A stretch of 17,556 nucleotides of DNA from NCBI GenBank assembly GCA_035648055.1, contig DASRMF010000032.1, positions 1 through 17,556 on the forward strand, given 5' to 3'. Of this stretch, positions 1-7,085 are shown in pieces. The notes under the pieces are model-generated. The model searched no databases. It was given only the letters and a program-made list of their open reading frames with translations, and was not told where the DNA came from. Each line of letters opens with the position of its first letter. Position 1 is the first letter of the stretch. A program made the translations under genes and the position numbers. This DNA comes from Sediminicultor sp035648055. GTDB taxonomy: Bacteria > Atribacterota > Phoenicimicrobiia > Phoenicimicrobiales > Phoenicimicrobiaceae.

Positions 1-207
1 CTTTATCGCTGTCTTAGGGAATTTTCTTTAAGAAATATCAATATAAACCGGTTAGAATCACGACCTAGTAAAAGGGAACCGTGGGAGTATATCTTTTACA
101 CTGATTTTGAAAAGGGGTTACACGAGAAAGAAACTCAAGAAGCTTTAAAATCTTTAGAAGAATGTACTACTTTTATTAAAATAATCGGAAGTTACTATTC
201 CGAGTAA
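1..207 (+). CDS. pheA: Prephenate dehydratase, C-terminal ACT domain (5' truncated by window edge)
   Basis: Frame 1 is open from the window edge to a TAA at 205-207 and gives 68 residues. The fragment looks like the regulatory ACT domain that ends prephenate dehydratases or chorismate mutase/prephenate dehydratases. It has the ESRP motif (fragment residues 19-22), which in this family belongs to the phenylalanine-binding site, then PWEYIFYTDFE (27-37), and ends with the typical FIKIIGSYYSE (58-68). The family converts prephenate to phenylpyruvate in phenylalanine synthesis and is feedback-inhibited by phenylalanine. The catalytic domain lies outside the window, so I cannot tell whether a chorismate mutase domain is fused. 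leuA begins 49 nt downstream with no visible terminator between, so the two may be co-transcribed. Confidence 0.88.
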   Translation, partial: LYRCLREFSLRNININRLESRPSKREPWEYIFYTDFEKGLHEKETQEALKSLEECTTFIKIIGSYYSE

Positions 208-256
208 ATATTTCAAGATAAAAAAGTTAAAAGGAAATAAAGGAGGAGGGAATAAG

Positions 257-1789
257 ATGATAGATAATATAATCATTTTTGATACTACACTTCGAGATGG
301 AGAGCAATGTCCGGGTGCATCACTCAATACTGATGAAAAATTGGAGGTAGCCAGGCAATTAGAAAATCTTAATGTAGATGTCATAGAAGCTGGCTTCCCT
401 ATTGCTTCTCCAGGGGATTTTGAAGGGGTAAAGTTGGTCGCTCAAACCATTAAAGGTTGTACTATTGCTGGGTTAGCTCGAACAGTAAAGAAAGATATTG
501 AACGAGCCTGGGAAGCAGTTAAATATTCCAAAAGGCCACGAATCCATACTTTTATTGCTACTTCTCCTATCCATATGCAATATAAATTACAGCTTTCTCC
601 TGAACAAGTTTTAGAGCAGGCGGTTGAGGCGGTAAAATACGCCCGTAAGCTCTGTCCGGAAGTGGAATTTTCAGCTGAAGATGCCAGCAGAAGCGAGAAA
701 GAATTTTTATACAGAATTTTTGAAGAAGTCATTCAGGCAGGTGCTACGATAATCAATGTACCTGATACGGTAGGATATGCCCAACCAGAAGAATTTGGCA
801 GATTAATAAAAGATATTAAAGAAAATGTTTCTAATATCGAAAAGGCAATTATTAGTGTTCATTGTCATAATGACCTGGGGTTAGCTGTGGCCAATTCTTT
901 GGAAGCAGTAAAAAATGGGGCTACTCAAATAGAGTGCACTATAAATGGCATTGGTGAGAGGGCAGGAAATGCTTCTTTGGAAGAGACTGTTATGGCCCTT
1001 CATACCAGGAAGGATATTTATCATAAAGTTACCCGGATTAATTCCACACAGATATATCCTGTTAGTAAATTGGTCAGCAAATTAACTGGCTTTACGGTTC
1101 AGCCTAATAAAGCAATAGTGGGGAAAAATGCCTTTGCTCATGAGGCTGGTATCCATCAAGCTGGGATATTAAAAGAGCCTACTACTTATGAAATTATGAC
1201 CCCTCAATCAGTAGGTTTAGAAAGTAATAGTTTGGTTTTAGGAAAACATTCAGGACGGCATGCTCTTAAGAATAAGCTAGAAGAGATGGGTTATCTCTTA
1301 GATAAAGAAAAATTAAACGAAGTATTTGAAAAATTTAAGAGATTGGCAGATAAAAAGAAAGAAATTTTTATTGAAGATTTAGAGGCAATTGTATCCGAGG
1401 AGATAATAGGCAAAATTCCAGAGACCTTTCAATTGGACTATTTTCATGTAAATACTGGTAATAGCACTTTGCCAACCGCGACAGTAAGATTATTATATCA
1501 GGACAAACAGTATGAGGATGCAGCCTGTGGAGATGGTCCGGTAGATGCTTCTTTTAAGGCGATAGATCGTATTACCAAATTTAAACTAAAATTAGTAGAT
1601 TACAATGTGCGGGCTTTAACTAGAGGTAAGGATGCTCAAGGGGAGGCGACGCTAAAGATAAGGGATGAGAAAGGGAATATCTTTACAGGCAGAAGTACAA
1701 GTACTGATACCTTAGAAGCCAGCATAAGAGCTTATCTTAAAGCAGTAAATAGAATAGCTTATAATTCAACTTCAACTATTCATTGTTAG
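257..1789 (+). CDS. leuA: 2-isopropylmalate synthase
   Basis: The 510-residue product matches the usual length of bacterial LeuA, which condenses acetyl-CoA with 2-oxoisovalerate in the first committed step of leucine synthesis. The TIM-barrel catalytic domain opens with DTTLRDGEQCPG (residues 9-20, including catalytic R13 and D14). The metal-binding HCH pair is H202/H204 in SVHCHNDLGLAVANS, followed by the INGIGERAGNASLEE loop. The motif RIHTFIATSPIH is typical of LeuA and differs from the matching stretch of the CimA-like neighbour. Roughly residues 375-508 form the LeuA dimer/allosteric domain (GDGPVDASFKAID), the usual site of leucine feedback. The ATG is preceded by a strong AAAGGAGGAGG ribosome-binding site ending about 8 nt upstream. 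The gene follows pheA by 49 nt and is separated from cimA by a repeat-bearing spacer. Confidence 0.95.
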   Translation: MIDNIIIFDTTLRDGEQCPGASLNTDEKLEVARQLENLNVDVIEAGFPIASPGDFEGVKLVAQTIKGCTIAGLARTVKKDIERAWEAVKYSKRPRIHTFIATSPIHMQYKLQLSPEQVLEQAVEAVKYARKLCPEVEFSAEDASRSEKEFLYRIFEEVIQAGATIINVPDTVGYAQPEEFGRLIKDIKENVSNIEKAIISVHCHNDLGLAVANSLEAVKNGATQIECTINGIGERAGNASLEETVMALHTRKDIYHKVTRINSTQIYPVSKLVSKLTGFTVQPNKAIVGKNAFAHEAGIHQAGILKEPTTYEIMTPQSVGLESNSLVLGKHSGRHALKNKLEEMGYLLDKEKLNEVFEKFKRLADKKKEIFIEDLEAIVSEEIIGKIPETFQLDYFHVNTGNSTLPTATVRLLYQDKQYEDAACGDGPVDASFKAIDRITKFKLKLVDYNVRALTRGKDAQGEATLKIRDEKGNIFTGRSTSTDTLEASIRAYLKAVNRIAYNSTSTIHC

Positions 1790-1853
1790 TTGGTTGGTTA
1801 AGAAAATAGAAGAAGAAGATAGAATTCAGAAGCCAGAATAAAAAGACGGAAAT

Positions 1854-1883
1854 GTCATTGCGAGGCGAAGCCGTGGCAATCTC
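1854..1883. repeat. Palindromic dispersed-type repeat (CATTGCGAG...GCAATCTC family)
   Basis: This 30-nt element sits in the leuA-cimA spacer. It starts with GTCATTGCGAGG and ends with GTGGCAATCTC. The outer arms ATTGC and GCAAT are complementary, and an inner GGC-GAA-GCC forms a second short hairpin. From memory, very similar 'CATTGCGAG...GCAATCTC' sequences occur as high-copy intergenic repeats in unrelated bacterial genomes. Only one copy is visible here, so its repeat status rests on recognition. Local base composition is richer in GC than the surrounding DNA, which also suggests an inserted element. Confidence 0.6.
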
Positions 1884-1920
1884 ATCATTATGAGGCGATA
1901 CTATATTGATACTATCCTAT

Positions 1921-1948
1921 ACGCTAAACGCTGTACGCTTCACGCTCG
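1921..1948. repeat. Four tandem ACGCTNN heptamers
   Basis: Four exact-period copies of a 7-nt unit follow one another: ACGCTAA, ACGCTGT, ACGCTTC, ACGCTCG. The first five bases never vary and the last two always do. Just upstream, GATACTAT occurs twice (1897-1904 and 1908-1915), so the whole stretch 1897-1948 is built of short repeats. It follows the palindromic repeat at 1854-1883 and precedes cimA by 40 nt. Function is unknown. It may be part of a compound intergenic repeat or a protein-binding array. Confidence 0.7.
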
Positions 1949-1988
1949 GTTTTTCACTAGCGGCTAATATAAAAGGAAGTGATTAAAG

Positions 1989-3548
1989 GTGAACAAGAAA
2001 ATAGAAATAATGGATACCACTTTAAGAGACGGAGAACAAATGAAGGGTGTAAGTTATTCTCCCCAGGAGAAATTAACCATTGCCAAGATTTTACTGGAAG
2101 ATGTAAAAGTAGATAGAATTGAAATTGCCAGTGCTAAAGTGAGTAAAGGAGAAGAACAATCTGTGGCCGAAATAATGGATTGGGCTAAAAAGGCTAACTG
2201 TGTAGAGAAGATAGAAATTTTGGGATTTGTAGACAAGACAGAATCGGTCGATTGGATCTATAATCTTGGCGGAAAAGTAATGAATATCCTTAGCAAAGGG
2301 TCGATGAATCACTTGACAAATCAACTAAGAAAGACCAAAGAACAGCATGCTCAAGATATAAAAGAAACTGTCGTATATGCTAACAAAAAAGGAGTTGCTT
2401 GTAATATATATTTAGAAGATTGGTCTCAGGGGATGATTAATTCTCGAGATTACGTCTATTATCTTTTAGATAGTCTTCAAGAAGAACCGATAAAACGGTT
2501 TATGTTGCCTGATACACTTGGAATTCTTTATTCTAGCCAAGTTTCCGAATTTATTAAAGAAACTTTAGCAAGATATCCTAATCTTCATTTTGATTTTCAC
2601 GCTCACAATGATTATGGTGTAGCCACGGCAAATACTTTAATAGCTATAGAAGCAGGGATAAAAGGAATACATTGTACAGTTAATGGTATGGGTGAACGTA
2701 CGGGAAACGCTCCCTTGGAAGAAGTGGTGGTTGGGCTTCACGATTTTCTTAAAATTAAAACAGGAATTGAAGAAAAACACTTATTTCATCTCAGTAAAAC
2801 AGTTGAAGTCTTTTCTGGGCAACGATTAGCTTTTAACAAACCCATATGTGGTTCAAATGTCTTTACACAGACCGCTGGGATTCATGCAGATGGAGATAAA
2901 AAGGGTAATCTTTATGTTACCTCTCTTTTTCCTGAACGATTTAACCGTAAGAGGCAGTATTCTTTGGGTAAATTAAGTGGAAAATCTAATTTAGAATATA
3001 ATTTAGAGGAAATTGACATTGAACTTACTAAAGCACAAAAAAAACGTGTGCTAGAGAGAATTATTGAACTTGGCGATAGAAAAGAAACTATTACAGCGGG
3101 GGATTTACCTTATATTATTTCAGATGTTTTAGAAACACCGCAAGAAAAGACCTTTAAACTGGAATTATGCAATATAGTAACCAGTATGGAATTGAGGCCT
3201 ATTGCTGTGGTTAAATTGCTTTATAAAGATAAAGAAAAGAACAAAGAGTTATCATTAGAAGAAAGTGCGCAAGGGGACGGCGGATATGATGCATTTATGA
3301 ATGCCATTAGAAAAATAGCAATAAAAATAGATTATCCGTTACCAACTCTTTTGGATTATACGGTCAATATACCTCCTGGAGGAAAAACGGATGCCTTAGT
3401 GCAGTGCACCATTACTTGGGGATGGCAGCAAAATCATAAAACTTTTATTACCAAAGGGATTAACCCCGATCAAGTTTTAGCAGCTATAGAAGCAACCGAA
3501 AAAATGTTGAACGTAATTTCCCTACAGATAAAAAATAGTAAAGGTTGA
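1989..3548 (+). CDS. cimA: (R)-citramalate synthase, Leptospira CimA type
   Basis: The 519-residue product is a second enzyme of the LeuA/homocitrate synthase family. It predicts condensation of pyruvate and acetyl-CoA to (R)-citramalate, the entry to threonine-independent isoleucine synthesis. Catalytic R13/D14 lie in DTTLRDGEQ, the metal-binding HAH is H204/H206 in FDFHAHNDYG, and the C-terminal regulatory domain contains QGDGGYDAFMNAI and IPPGGKTDALV. Compared from memory with Leptospira interrogans CimA, it aligns almost without gaps. The three residues reported there to select pyruvate (Leu81, Leu104, Tyr144) are all kept here as L78, L101 and Y141. The start is GTG with GGAAGTG about 8 nt upstream; no better ATG start is seen. 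The DUF39 gene begins 17 nt downstream. Alternatives are a second isopropylmalate synthase (such bacterial homologues are often annotated so) or a homocitrate synthase, but the pyruvate-pocket residues argue for citramalate. Confidence 0.82.
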   Translation: MNKKIEIMDTTLRDGEQMKGVSYSPQEKLTIAKILLEDVKVDRIEIASAKVSKGEEQSVAEIMDWAKKANCVEKIEILGFVDKTESVDWIYNLGGKVMNILSKGSMNHLTNQLRKTKEQHAQDIKETVVYANKKGVACNIYLEDWSQGMINSRDYVYYLLDSLQEEPIKRFMLPDTLGILYSSQVSEFIKETLARYPNLHFDFHAHNDYGVATANTLIAIEAGIKGIHCTVNGMGERTGNAPLEEVVVGLHDFLKIKTGIEEKHLFHLSKTVEVFSGQRLAFNKPICGSNVFTQTAGIHADGDKKGNLYVTSLFPERFNRKRQYSLGKLSGKSNLEYNLEEIDIELTKAQKKRVLERIIELGDRKETITAGDLPYIISDVLETPQEKTFKLELCNIVTSMELRPIAVVKLLYKDKEKNKELSLEESAQGDGGYDAFMNAIRKIAIKIDYPLPTLLDYTVNIPPGGKTDALVQCTITWGWQQNHKTFITKGINPDQVLAAIEATEKMLNVISLQIKNSKG

Positions 3549-3565
3549 AGTAGGAGGGTTATTTT

Positions 3566-4726
3566 TTGACCATACAAAGAACTTATGAAGAAATTAATAC
3601 CAAAATTAGAAGCGGTAAGGCTGTAATAGTAACTGCCGAAGAAATTATTCCTATAGTTGAGAAAAAGGGAATAGAAAAGGCTACGGAAGAAATTGATGTG
3701 GTTACTACCGGTACTTTTGGGCCAATGTGTTCATCAGGGGCAATATTAAATTTTGGACACAGCGATCCTCCTATCCGAATGCAGAAAGTTTGGTTGAATG
3801 ATGTTGAGGCTTATGCGGGGTTAGCGGCAGTGGATGTCTATTTAGGGGCTACTCAGCCTTCCGAAAGCCAAGGAATGGAATATGGAGGAGCTCATGTCAT
3901 TGAAGATTTAATTTCAGGGAAAAAGATTAAATTAAAGGCTATATCCCAGGGAACAGATTGCTATCCACGGCGGGAAATAGAAAGTGATATAACTAAAGAA
4001 AGCATAAATCAAGCAGTTTTATTTAATCCTAGAAATGGTTATCAAAACTATAATGTGGCAGTCAACACTTCCGATAGAAAAATATTTACCTATATGGGAA
4101 TCTTGCTTCCTAATATGGGAAATGCAAATTATGGTACCAGTGGCCAATTAAGCCCCTTGCTTAATGATCCTCAATTTAGGACTATCGGTATCGGAACTCG
4201 CATCTTTTTAGGGGGAACACAAGGTTATGTGGCCTGGGAAGGAACACAATTTTTTCCTCAAATACTAAAAGACGAAGAAGGTAAAGTCATCTATAAAGGA
4301 GGAACTTTAGCAGTAATTGGAGATTTAAAAGAAATGAGCACAGATTATATTCGTGCGGCAATTTTTAAAGGGTATGGAGTGACATTGGTGGTAGGTATTG
4401 GAATACCAATTCCTATTTTAAATAGTGAAATAATGAAAAGCGTGTCTGTAAAAGATGAAGATATATGGACTGAGATAATTGATTATAGTTTTCCTCATTT
4501 AAAAAAGCCTTCTTTGGGAAGGGTAAATTATAAACAATTACGAGAAGGGAAAATTACTGTTCAAGGAAAAGATGTTTTTACTTCCCCTCTTTCCAGTTAT
4601 GCTAAAGCTCGAGAAATAGCTCAAAAATTAAAGGAAGAGATAATGAAGGGAGAATTTTTATTGCAGGAGCCTATTCAAAAATTCCCTAAAGAAAATAAAT
4701 TCAAACCTTTATTAGAAATTAGCTAA
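3566..4726 (+). CDS. DUF39/COG1900 homocysteine-forming sulfurtransferase (aspartate semialdehyde route)
   Basis: The 386-residue product belongs to the DUF39 family, shown genetically in Methanosarcina acetivorans (MA1821) to take part in making homocysteine from aspartate semialdehyde and sulfide. The sequence has VTTGTFGPMCSSGA with Cys55 and ISQGTDCYPRREIE with Cys132. These match, as I recall, the two conserved cysteines proposed to carry the persulfide in that family. Other family blocks are NYGTSGQLSPLLNDP and GTRIFLGGTQGYVAWEGTQ. Only the DUF39 core is present; I see no added CBS domains, which some archaeal members carry. It starts with TTG, supported by AGGAGGG at 3552-3558 and a fitting N-terminus; no ATG lies near. 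It follows cimA by 17 nt and precedes its usual partner, an NIL-domain ferredoxin. The family assignment is firm; the reaction is inferred from archaeal work. Confidence 0.87.
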   Translation: MTIQRTYEEINTKIRSGKAVIVTAEEIIPIVEKKGIEKATEEIDVVTTGTFGPMCSSGAILNFGHSDPPIRMQKVWLNDVEAYAGLAAVDVYLGATQPSESQGMEYGGAHVIEDLISGKKIKLKAISQGTDCYPRREIESDITKESINQAVLFNPRNGYQNYNVAVNTSDRKIFTYMGILLPNMGNANYGTSGQLSPLLNDPQFRTIGIGTRIFLGGTQGYVAWEGTQFFPQILKDEEGKVIYKGGTLAVIGDLKEMSTDYIRAAIFKGYGVTLVVGIGIPIPILNSEIMKSVSVKDEDIWTEIIDYSFPHLKKPSLGRVNYKQLREGKITVQGKDVFTSPLSSYAKAREIAQKLKEEIMKGEFLLQEPIQKFPKENKFKPLLEIS

Positions 4727-4734
4727 GAATAATT

Positions 4735-4757
4735 AATATTTTTTGATAAAAAATATT
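4735..4757. repeat. Perfect AT-only inverted repeat
   Basis: Ten bases AATATTTTTT are followed by GAT and the exact reverse complement AAAAAATATT, 8 nt after the DUF39 stop codon. The stem contains no G or C, so it would be a weak RNA hairpin and is not a classical rho-independent terminator, although the run of T within it could slow polymerase. The spacer 4727-4824 holds nothing else that I recognise. Confidence 0.5.
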
Positions 4758-4824
4758 TAATAGAGATTCATAATGTATTTGGAAATAAAATCTCCAAAAT
4801 AATAAGCTTAAAGGAATGATTTAA

Positions 4825-5232
4825 ATGTTAAGCAAGAAAGTAATTTTTACATTTTCTCCTCAAAATGTTGAGAGACCTGTAACCTATCAGCTGATAAAAG
4901 ATTATAACTTGTGGGTAAATATTTTACAGGCAAAATTTGAACCAAGTTTAGGGGGGAAATTAGTTTTAGAACTCAAGGGAGAGGATAAGCAGATAAAAGA
5001 AGGCTTAAACTTTGTCAGGCAGATAGGTGTAGGGATTGAGTTATTAGAGCAAGAGGTATTATGGGATGAGAAGAAATGTATTGACTGCGGGGCTTGTATC
5101 TCTATTTGTCCGACCGGTGTATTATCTTTAGACAAAGAAACTTTTAAGTTAAAGTTTGATTACGAAAAGTGTATTGTTTGTGGTAATTGTGTAGAGGCTT
5201 GTCCTTTACAAGCAATTAAAGTCATTTTTTAA
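4825..5232 (+). CDS. NIL-domain 2[4Fe-4S] ferredoxin, partner of the DUF39 protein
   Basis: The 135-residue product has an N-terminal NIL (ACT-like) domain at about residues 3-78, followed by a bacterial-type ferredoxin. Its two cluster motifs are C85-x2-C88-x2-C91-x3-C95-P and C116-x2-C119-x2-C122-x3-C126-P, so two [4Fe-4S] clusters are expected. In Methanosarcina the equivalent protein (MA1822) acts with the DUF39 enzyme in homocysteine synthesis and probably supplies electrons to release or form the persulfide. The protein is cytosolic, with no signal or membrane segment. The ATG has only a modest ribosome-binding site (AAGGA about 10 nt upstream). It lies 98 nt after the DUF39 gene and 30 nt before the UPF0280 gene, which completes the conserved trio. 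NIL-ferredoxins also occur elsewhere, but the context makes this role the best call. Confidence 0.87.
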   Translation: MLSKKVIFTFSPQNVERPVTYQLIKDYNLWVNILQAKFEPSLGGKLVLELKGEDKQIKEGLNFVRQIGVGIELLEQEVLWDEKKCIDCGACISICPTGVLSLDKETFKLKFDYEKCIVCGNCVEACPLQAIKVIF

Positions 5233-5262
5233 AAAGAATTAAAGTAAGCGAGAAGAAAAACA

Positions 5263-6015
5263 ATGATTTTTCCTCAAATTAATAAAATAGAATATAAAGA
5301 AAGGAAATATCGAAATTTAATTGAAGAAAAGGATTTAATTTCTTTTCAAATAAAGGAAGAAGAAAGCGATCTATTTATAAGGACAAATCAAGAATTAAGT
5401 TTCTATGCACAACGGATGGTTTCAAACTTTAGAAAACAGATAGAGAATTATATTTATAGCTACCCCCTATTCAAAAGCACTCTTTTGCCTTATTCCCAGG
5501 ATAAAAAGGCTCCCGAGATAATCCAGTTTATGATTCAGGCAACAGCATTGTGTGGAGTTGGACCAATGGCTTCAGTGGCAGGAGCAATAGCTGAATTCGT
5601 AGGGAAAGAACTTTTAAATTATTCTTCTGAAGTAATAGTGGAAAATGGTGGGGATATTTTTGTTAAGAGTAATAAAGTGAGAAAAGTGAGTATATTTGCA
5701 GGGAGTTCTCCTTTTAGCCAGAGAATTATTTTAAAGATAGAGGCAAAAGAGAATTATATAGGGATTTGCACATCTTCTGGCATGGTGGGTCCTTCTTTAA
5801 GTTTTGGGAAGGCTGATGCGGTTACTGTAATTTCTGATTCTGTTTTGCTTGCTGATGCGGCTGCTACGGCAGTAGGTAATATAGTTAAAACGCAAAAAGA
5901 TGTAGAGCAAGGATTGATTTATGCCCAAAAGATAAAAGGGGTAAAGGGTGTAGTAATAATAAAAGATGATAAGATGGGTCTATGGGGAGATATTAATTTT
6001 ACTGTAGTAAAATAG
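5263..6015 (+). CDS. UPF0280/COG2122 protein, ApbE-like, linked to sulfur assimilation
   Basis: The 250-residue product belongs to UPF0280 (COG2122), whose fold resembles ApbE flavin transferases. The family blocks visible are ALCGVGPMASVAGAIAEFVG (residues 96-115), VENGGDIFV (about 126-134) and CTSSGMVGPSLSFGKADAVT, followed by SVLLADAAATAVGN. In Methanosarcina the homologue MA1715 was tied to growth on sulfide and homocysteine formation together with the DUF39/NIL-ferredoxin pair; its exact chemistry is not settled. No signal peptide or membrane segment is seen. The ribosome-binding site is weak (GAGAAG about 10 nt before the ATG). It ends the homocysteine cassette. A 180-nt spacer follows, with G-rich and C-poor sequence and no recognisable gene. 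The family call is secure and the function is inferred. Confidence 0.85.
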   Translation: MIFPQINKIEYKERKYRNLIEEKDLISFQIKEEESDLFIRTNQELSFYAQRMVSNFRKQIENYIYSYPLFKSTLLPYSQDKKAPEIIQFMIQATALCGVGPMASVAGAIAEFVGKELLNYSSEVIVENGGDIFVKSNKVRKVSIFAGSSPFSQRIILKIEAKENYIGICTSSGMVGPSLSFGKADAVTVISDSVLLADAAATAVGNIVKTQKDVEQGLIYAQKIKGVKGVVIIKDDKMGLWGDINFTVVK

Positions 6016-6195
6016 AAAAAGATGGTAAAAACCCCTTTATGCATTTTTTGCCTTGGGTTAAGATTTTATGGGTTGGTAGTCTGATGGGAGCTGGGATATA
6101 GGTGGAATAGACTGGGTAACTACTGGATCGAGAATTGGCAAATTGGTTAATTTAAAAATTAAACATTTTTTATTGAAAGGGGAAATATAAATATT

Positions 6196-7011
6196 ATGCT
6201 TAAAGATAAAAAAGTTGCTATAATTGGAGTAGGAAAAATAGGAGAAACTCTTCTTAATGGTATGATCAAAAATAATTTAGTGAAGAAAGAAAATATAGTC
6301 GGCAGTACTGCCCAGGAAGCACATGCCCAAGAGATAAATAAAAAATATGGCATTCAAACCTATATTAATAATAAAGAAATGATTTTAGGAAAAGATATAA
6401 TTATACTTGCGATTAAGCCCCAGATGATGAAGAAAGTACTTTCTAATATTAAAGACATAATTTCCGAAAAACAGTTAATAATATCCATTGCTGCGGCTAC
6501 CAGTACTCAATTCATAGAGGAATGTTTGGAAAAGAATATCCCGGTAGTCAGGGCGATGCCCAATACGCCCGCCTTAATTAATGAAGGTATGACTGTTCTT
6601 TGTCCGGGAAAGTATATTGATGAAAATCACATTGAGATGGCTATAGATATCTTTGGAGCAATAGGGTTAGTGGAGGTTATTCACCGGGAAGAATTAATGG
6701 ATGTAGTTACAGCCTTGTCGGGCAGTGGGCCGGCATATGCCTATGTAATTATCGAGTCTTTAACTGAAGGAGGAGTAAGAATGGGTCTGCCTCGTGAATT
6801 GGCTAAAAAAATAACCGCTCAAACCTTACTGGGAGCATCAAAGATGGTATTAAAAACAGGAATGCATCCCGCTTTGTTGAAGGATGCGGTAACTACTCCT
6901 GCGGGAGTTACAGTAGACGGATTGATGGAATTAGAAGATGGAGGAATAAGAGTAACTCTTATTAAAGCAGTTAGCCGAGCAACAGAAAAATCTAAGGAAA
7001 TTTCCCGATAG
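6196..7011 (+). CDS. proC: Pyrroline-5-carboxylate reductase
   Basis: The 271-residue product has normal ProC length and catalyses the last step of proline synthesis, NAD(P)H-dependent reduction of pyrroline-5-carboxylate. The N-terminal Rossmann motif is IIGVGKIG (G11, G13, G16). VRAMPNTPALINEGMT marks the middle, and the C-terminal family signature runs through ALSGSGPAYAYVIIESLTEG and LKDAVTTPAGVTVDGLMELE. AAAGGGGA at 6176-6183 serves as ribosome-binding site with a rather long 13-nt spacing, but no alternative start fits better. It is flanked by a 180-nt spacer upstream and a 74-nt spacer before leuC. Proline synthesis has no direct link with its neighbours, so it probably belongs to a general amino-acid cluster. 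No proA or proB is visible. Confidence 0.95.
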   Translation: MLKDKKVAIIGVGKIGETLLNGMIKNNLVKKENIVGSTAQEAHAQEINKKYGIQTYINNKEMILGKDIIILAIKPQMMKKVLSNIKDIISEKQLIISIAAATSTQFIEECLEKNIPVVRAMPNTPALINEGMTVLCPGKYIDENHIEMAIDIFGAIGLVEVIHREELMDVVTALSGSGPAYAYVIIESLTEGGVRMGLPRELAKKITAQTLLGASKMVLKTGMHPALLKDAVTTPAGVTVDGLMELEDGGIRVTLIKAVSRATEKSKEISR

Positions 7012-7085
7012 AAAGGTTTTTAGAAAACTGTCAGTTTAAATACTGTAATTATAAATTATAAATTTTTTTAAGCAAGGAGAAAATA

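Noticed and set aside
442..732. 96-codon - strand open frame inside leuA
   Set aside because: It is the antisense of a conserved leuA coding region, and its sequence resembles no known protein.
1897..1948. CRISPR-like array
   Set aside because: The units are 7 to 8 nt with no spacer of CRISPR length, and no cas genes are present.
2054..2324. Two - strand open frames inside cimA
   Set aside because: Both are antisense shadows of the conserved CimA catalytic domain.
6016..6195. tRNA or small RNA gene in the spacer before proC
   Set aside because: GG-rich motifs recall a tRNA at first sight, but no cloverleaf, T-loop (TTCNANNC) or CCA end could be found.
7025..7037. AAACTG-T-CAGTTT palindrome between proC and leuC as a hairpin terminator
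   Set aside because: A one-base loop cannot form an RNA hairpin, and no T-run follows directly. It is most likely chance in AT-rich DNA.
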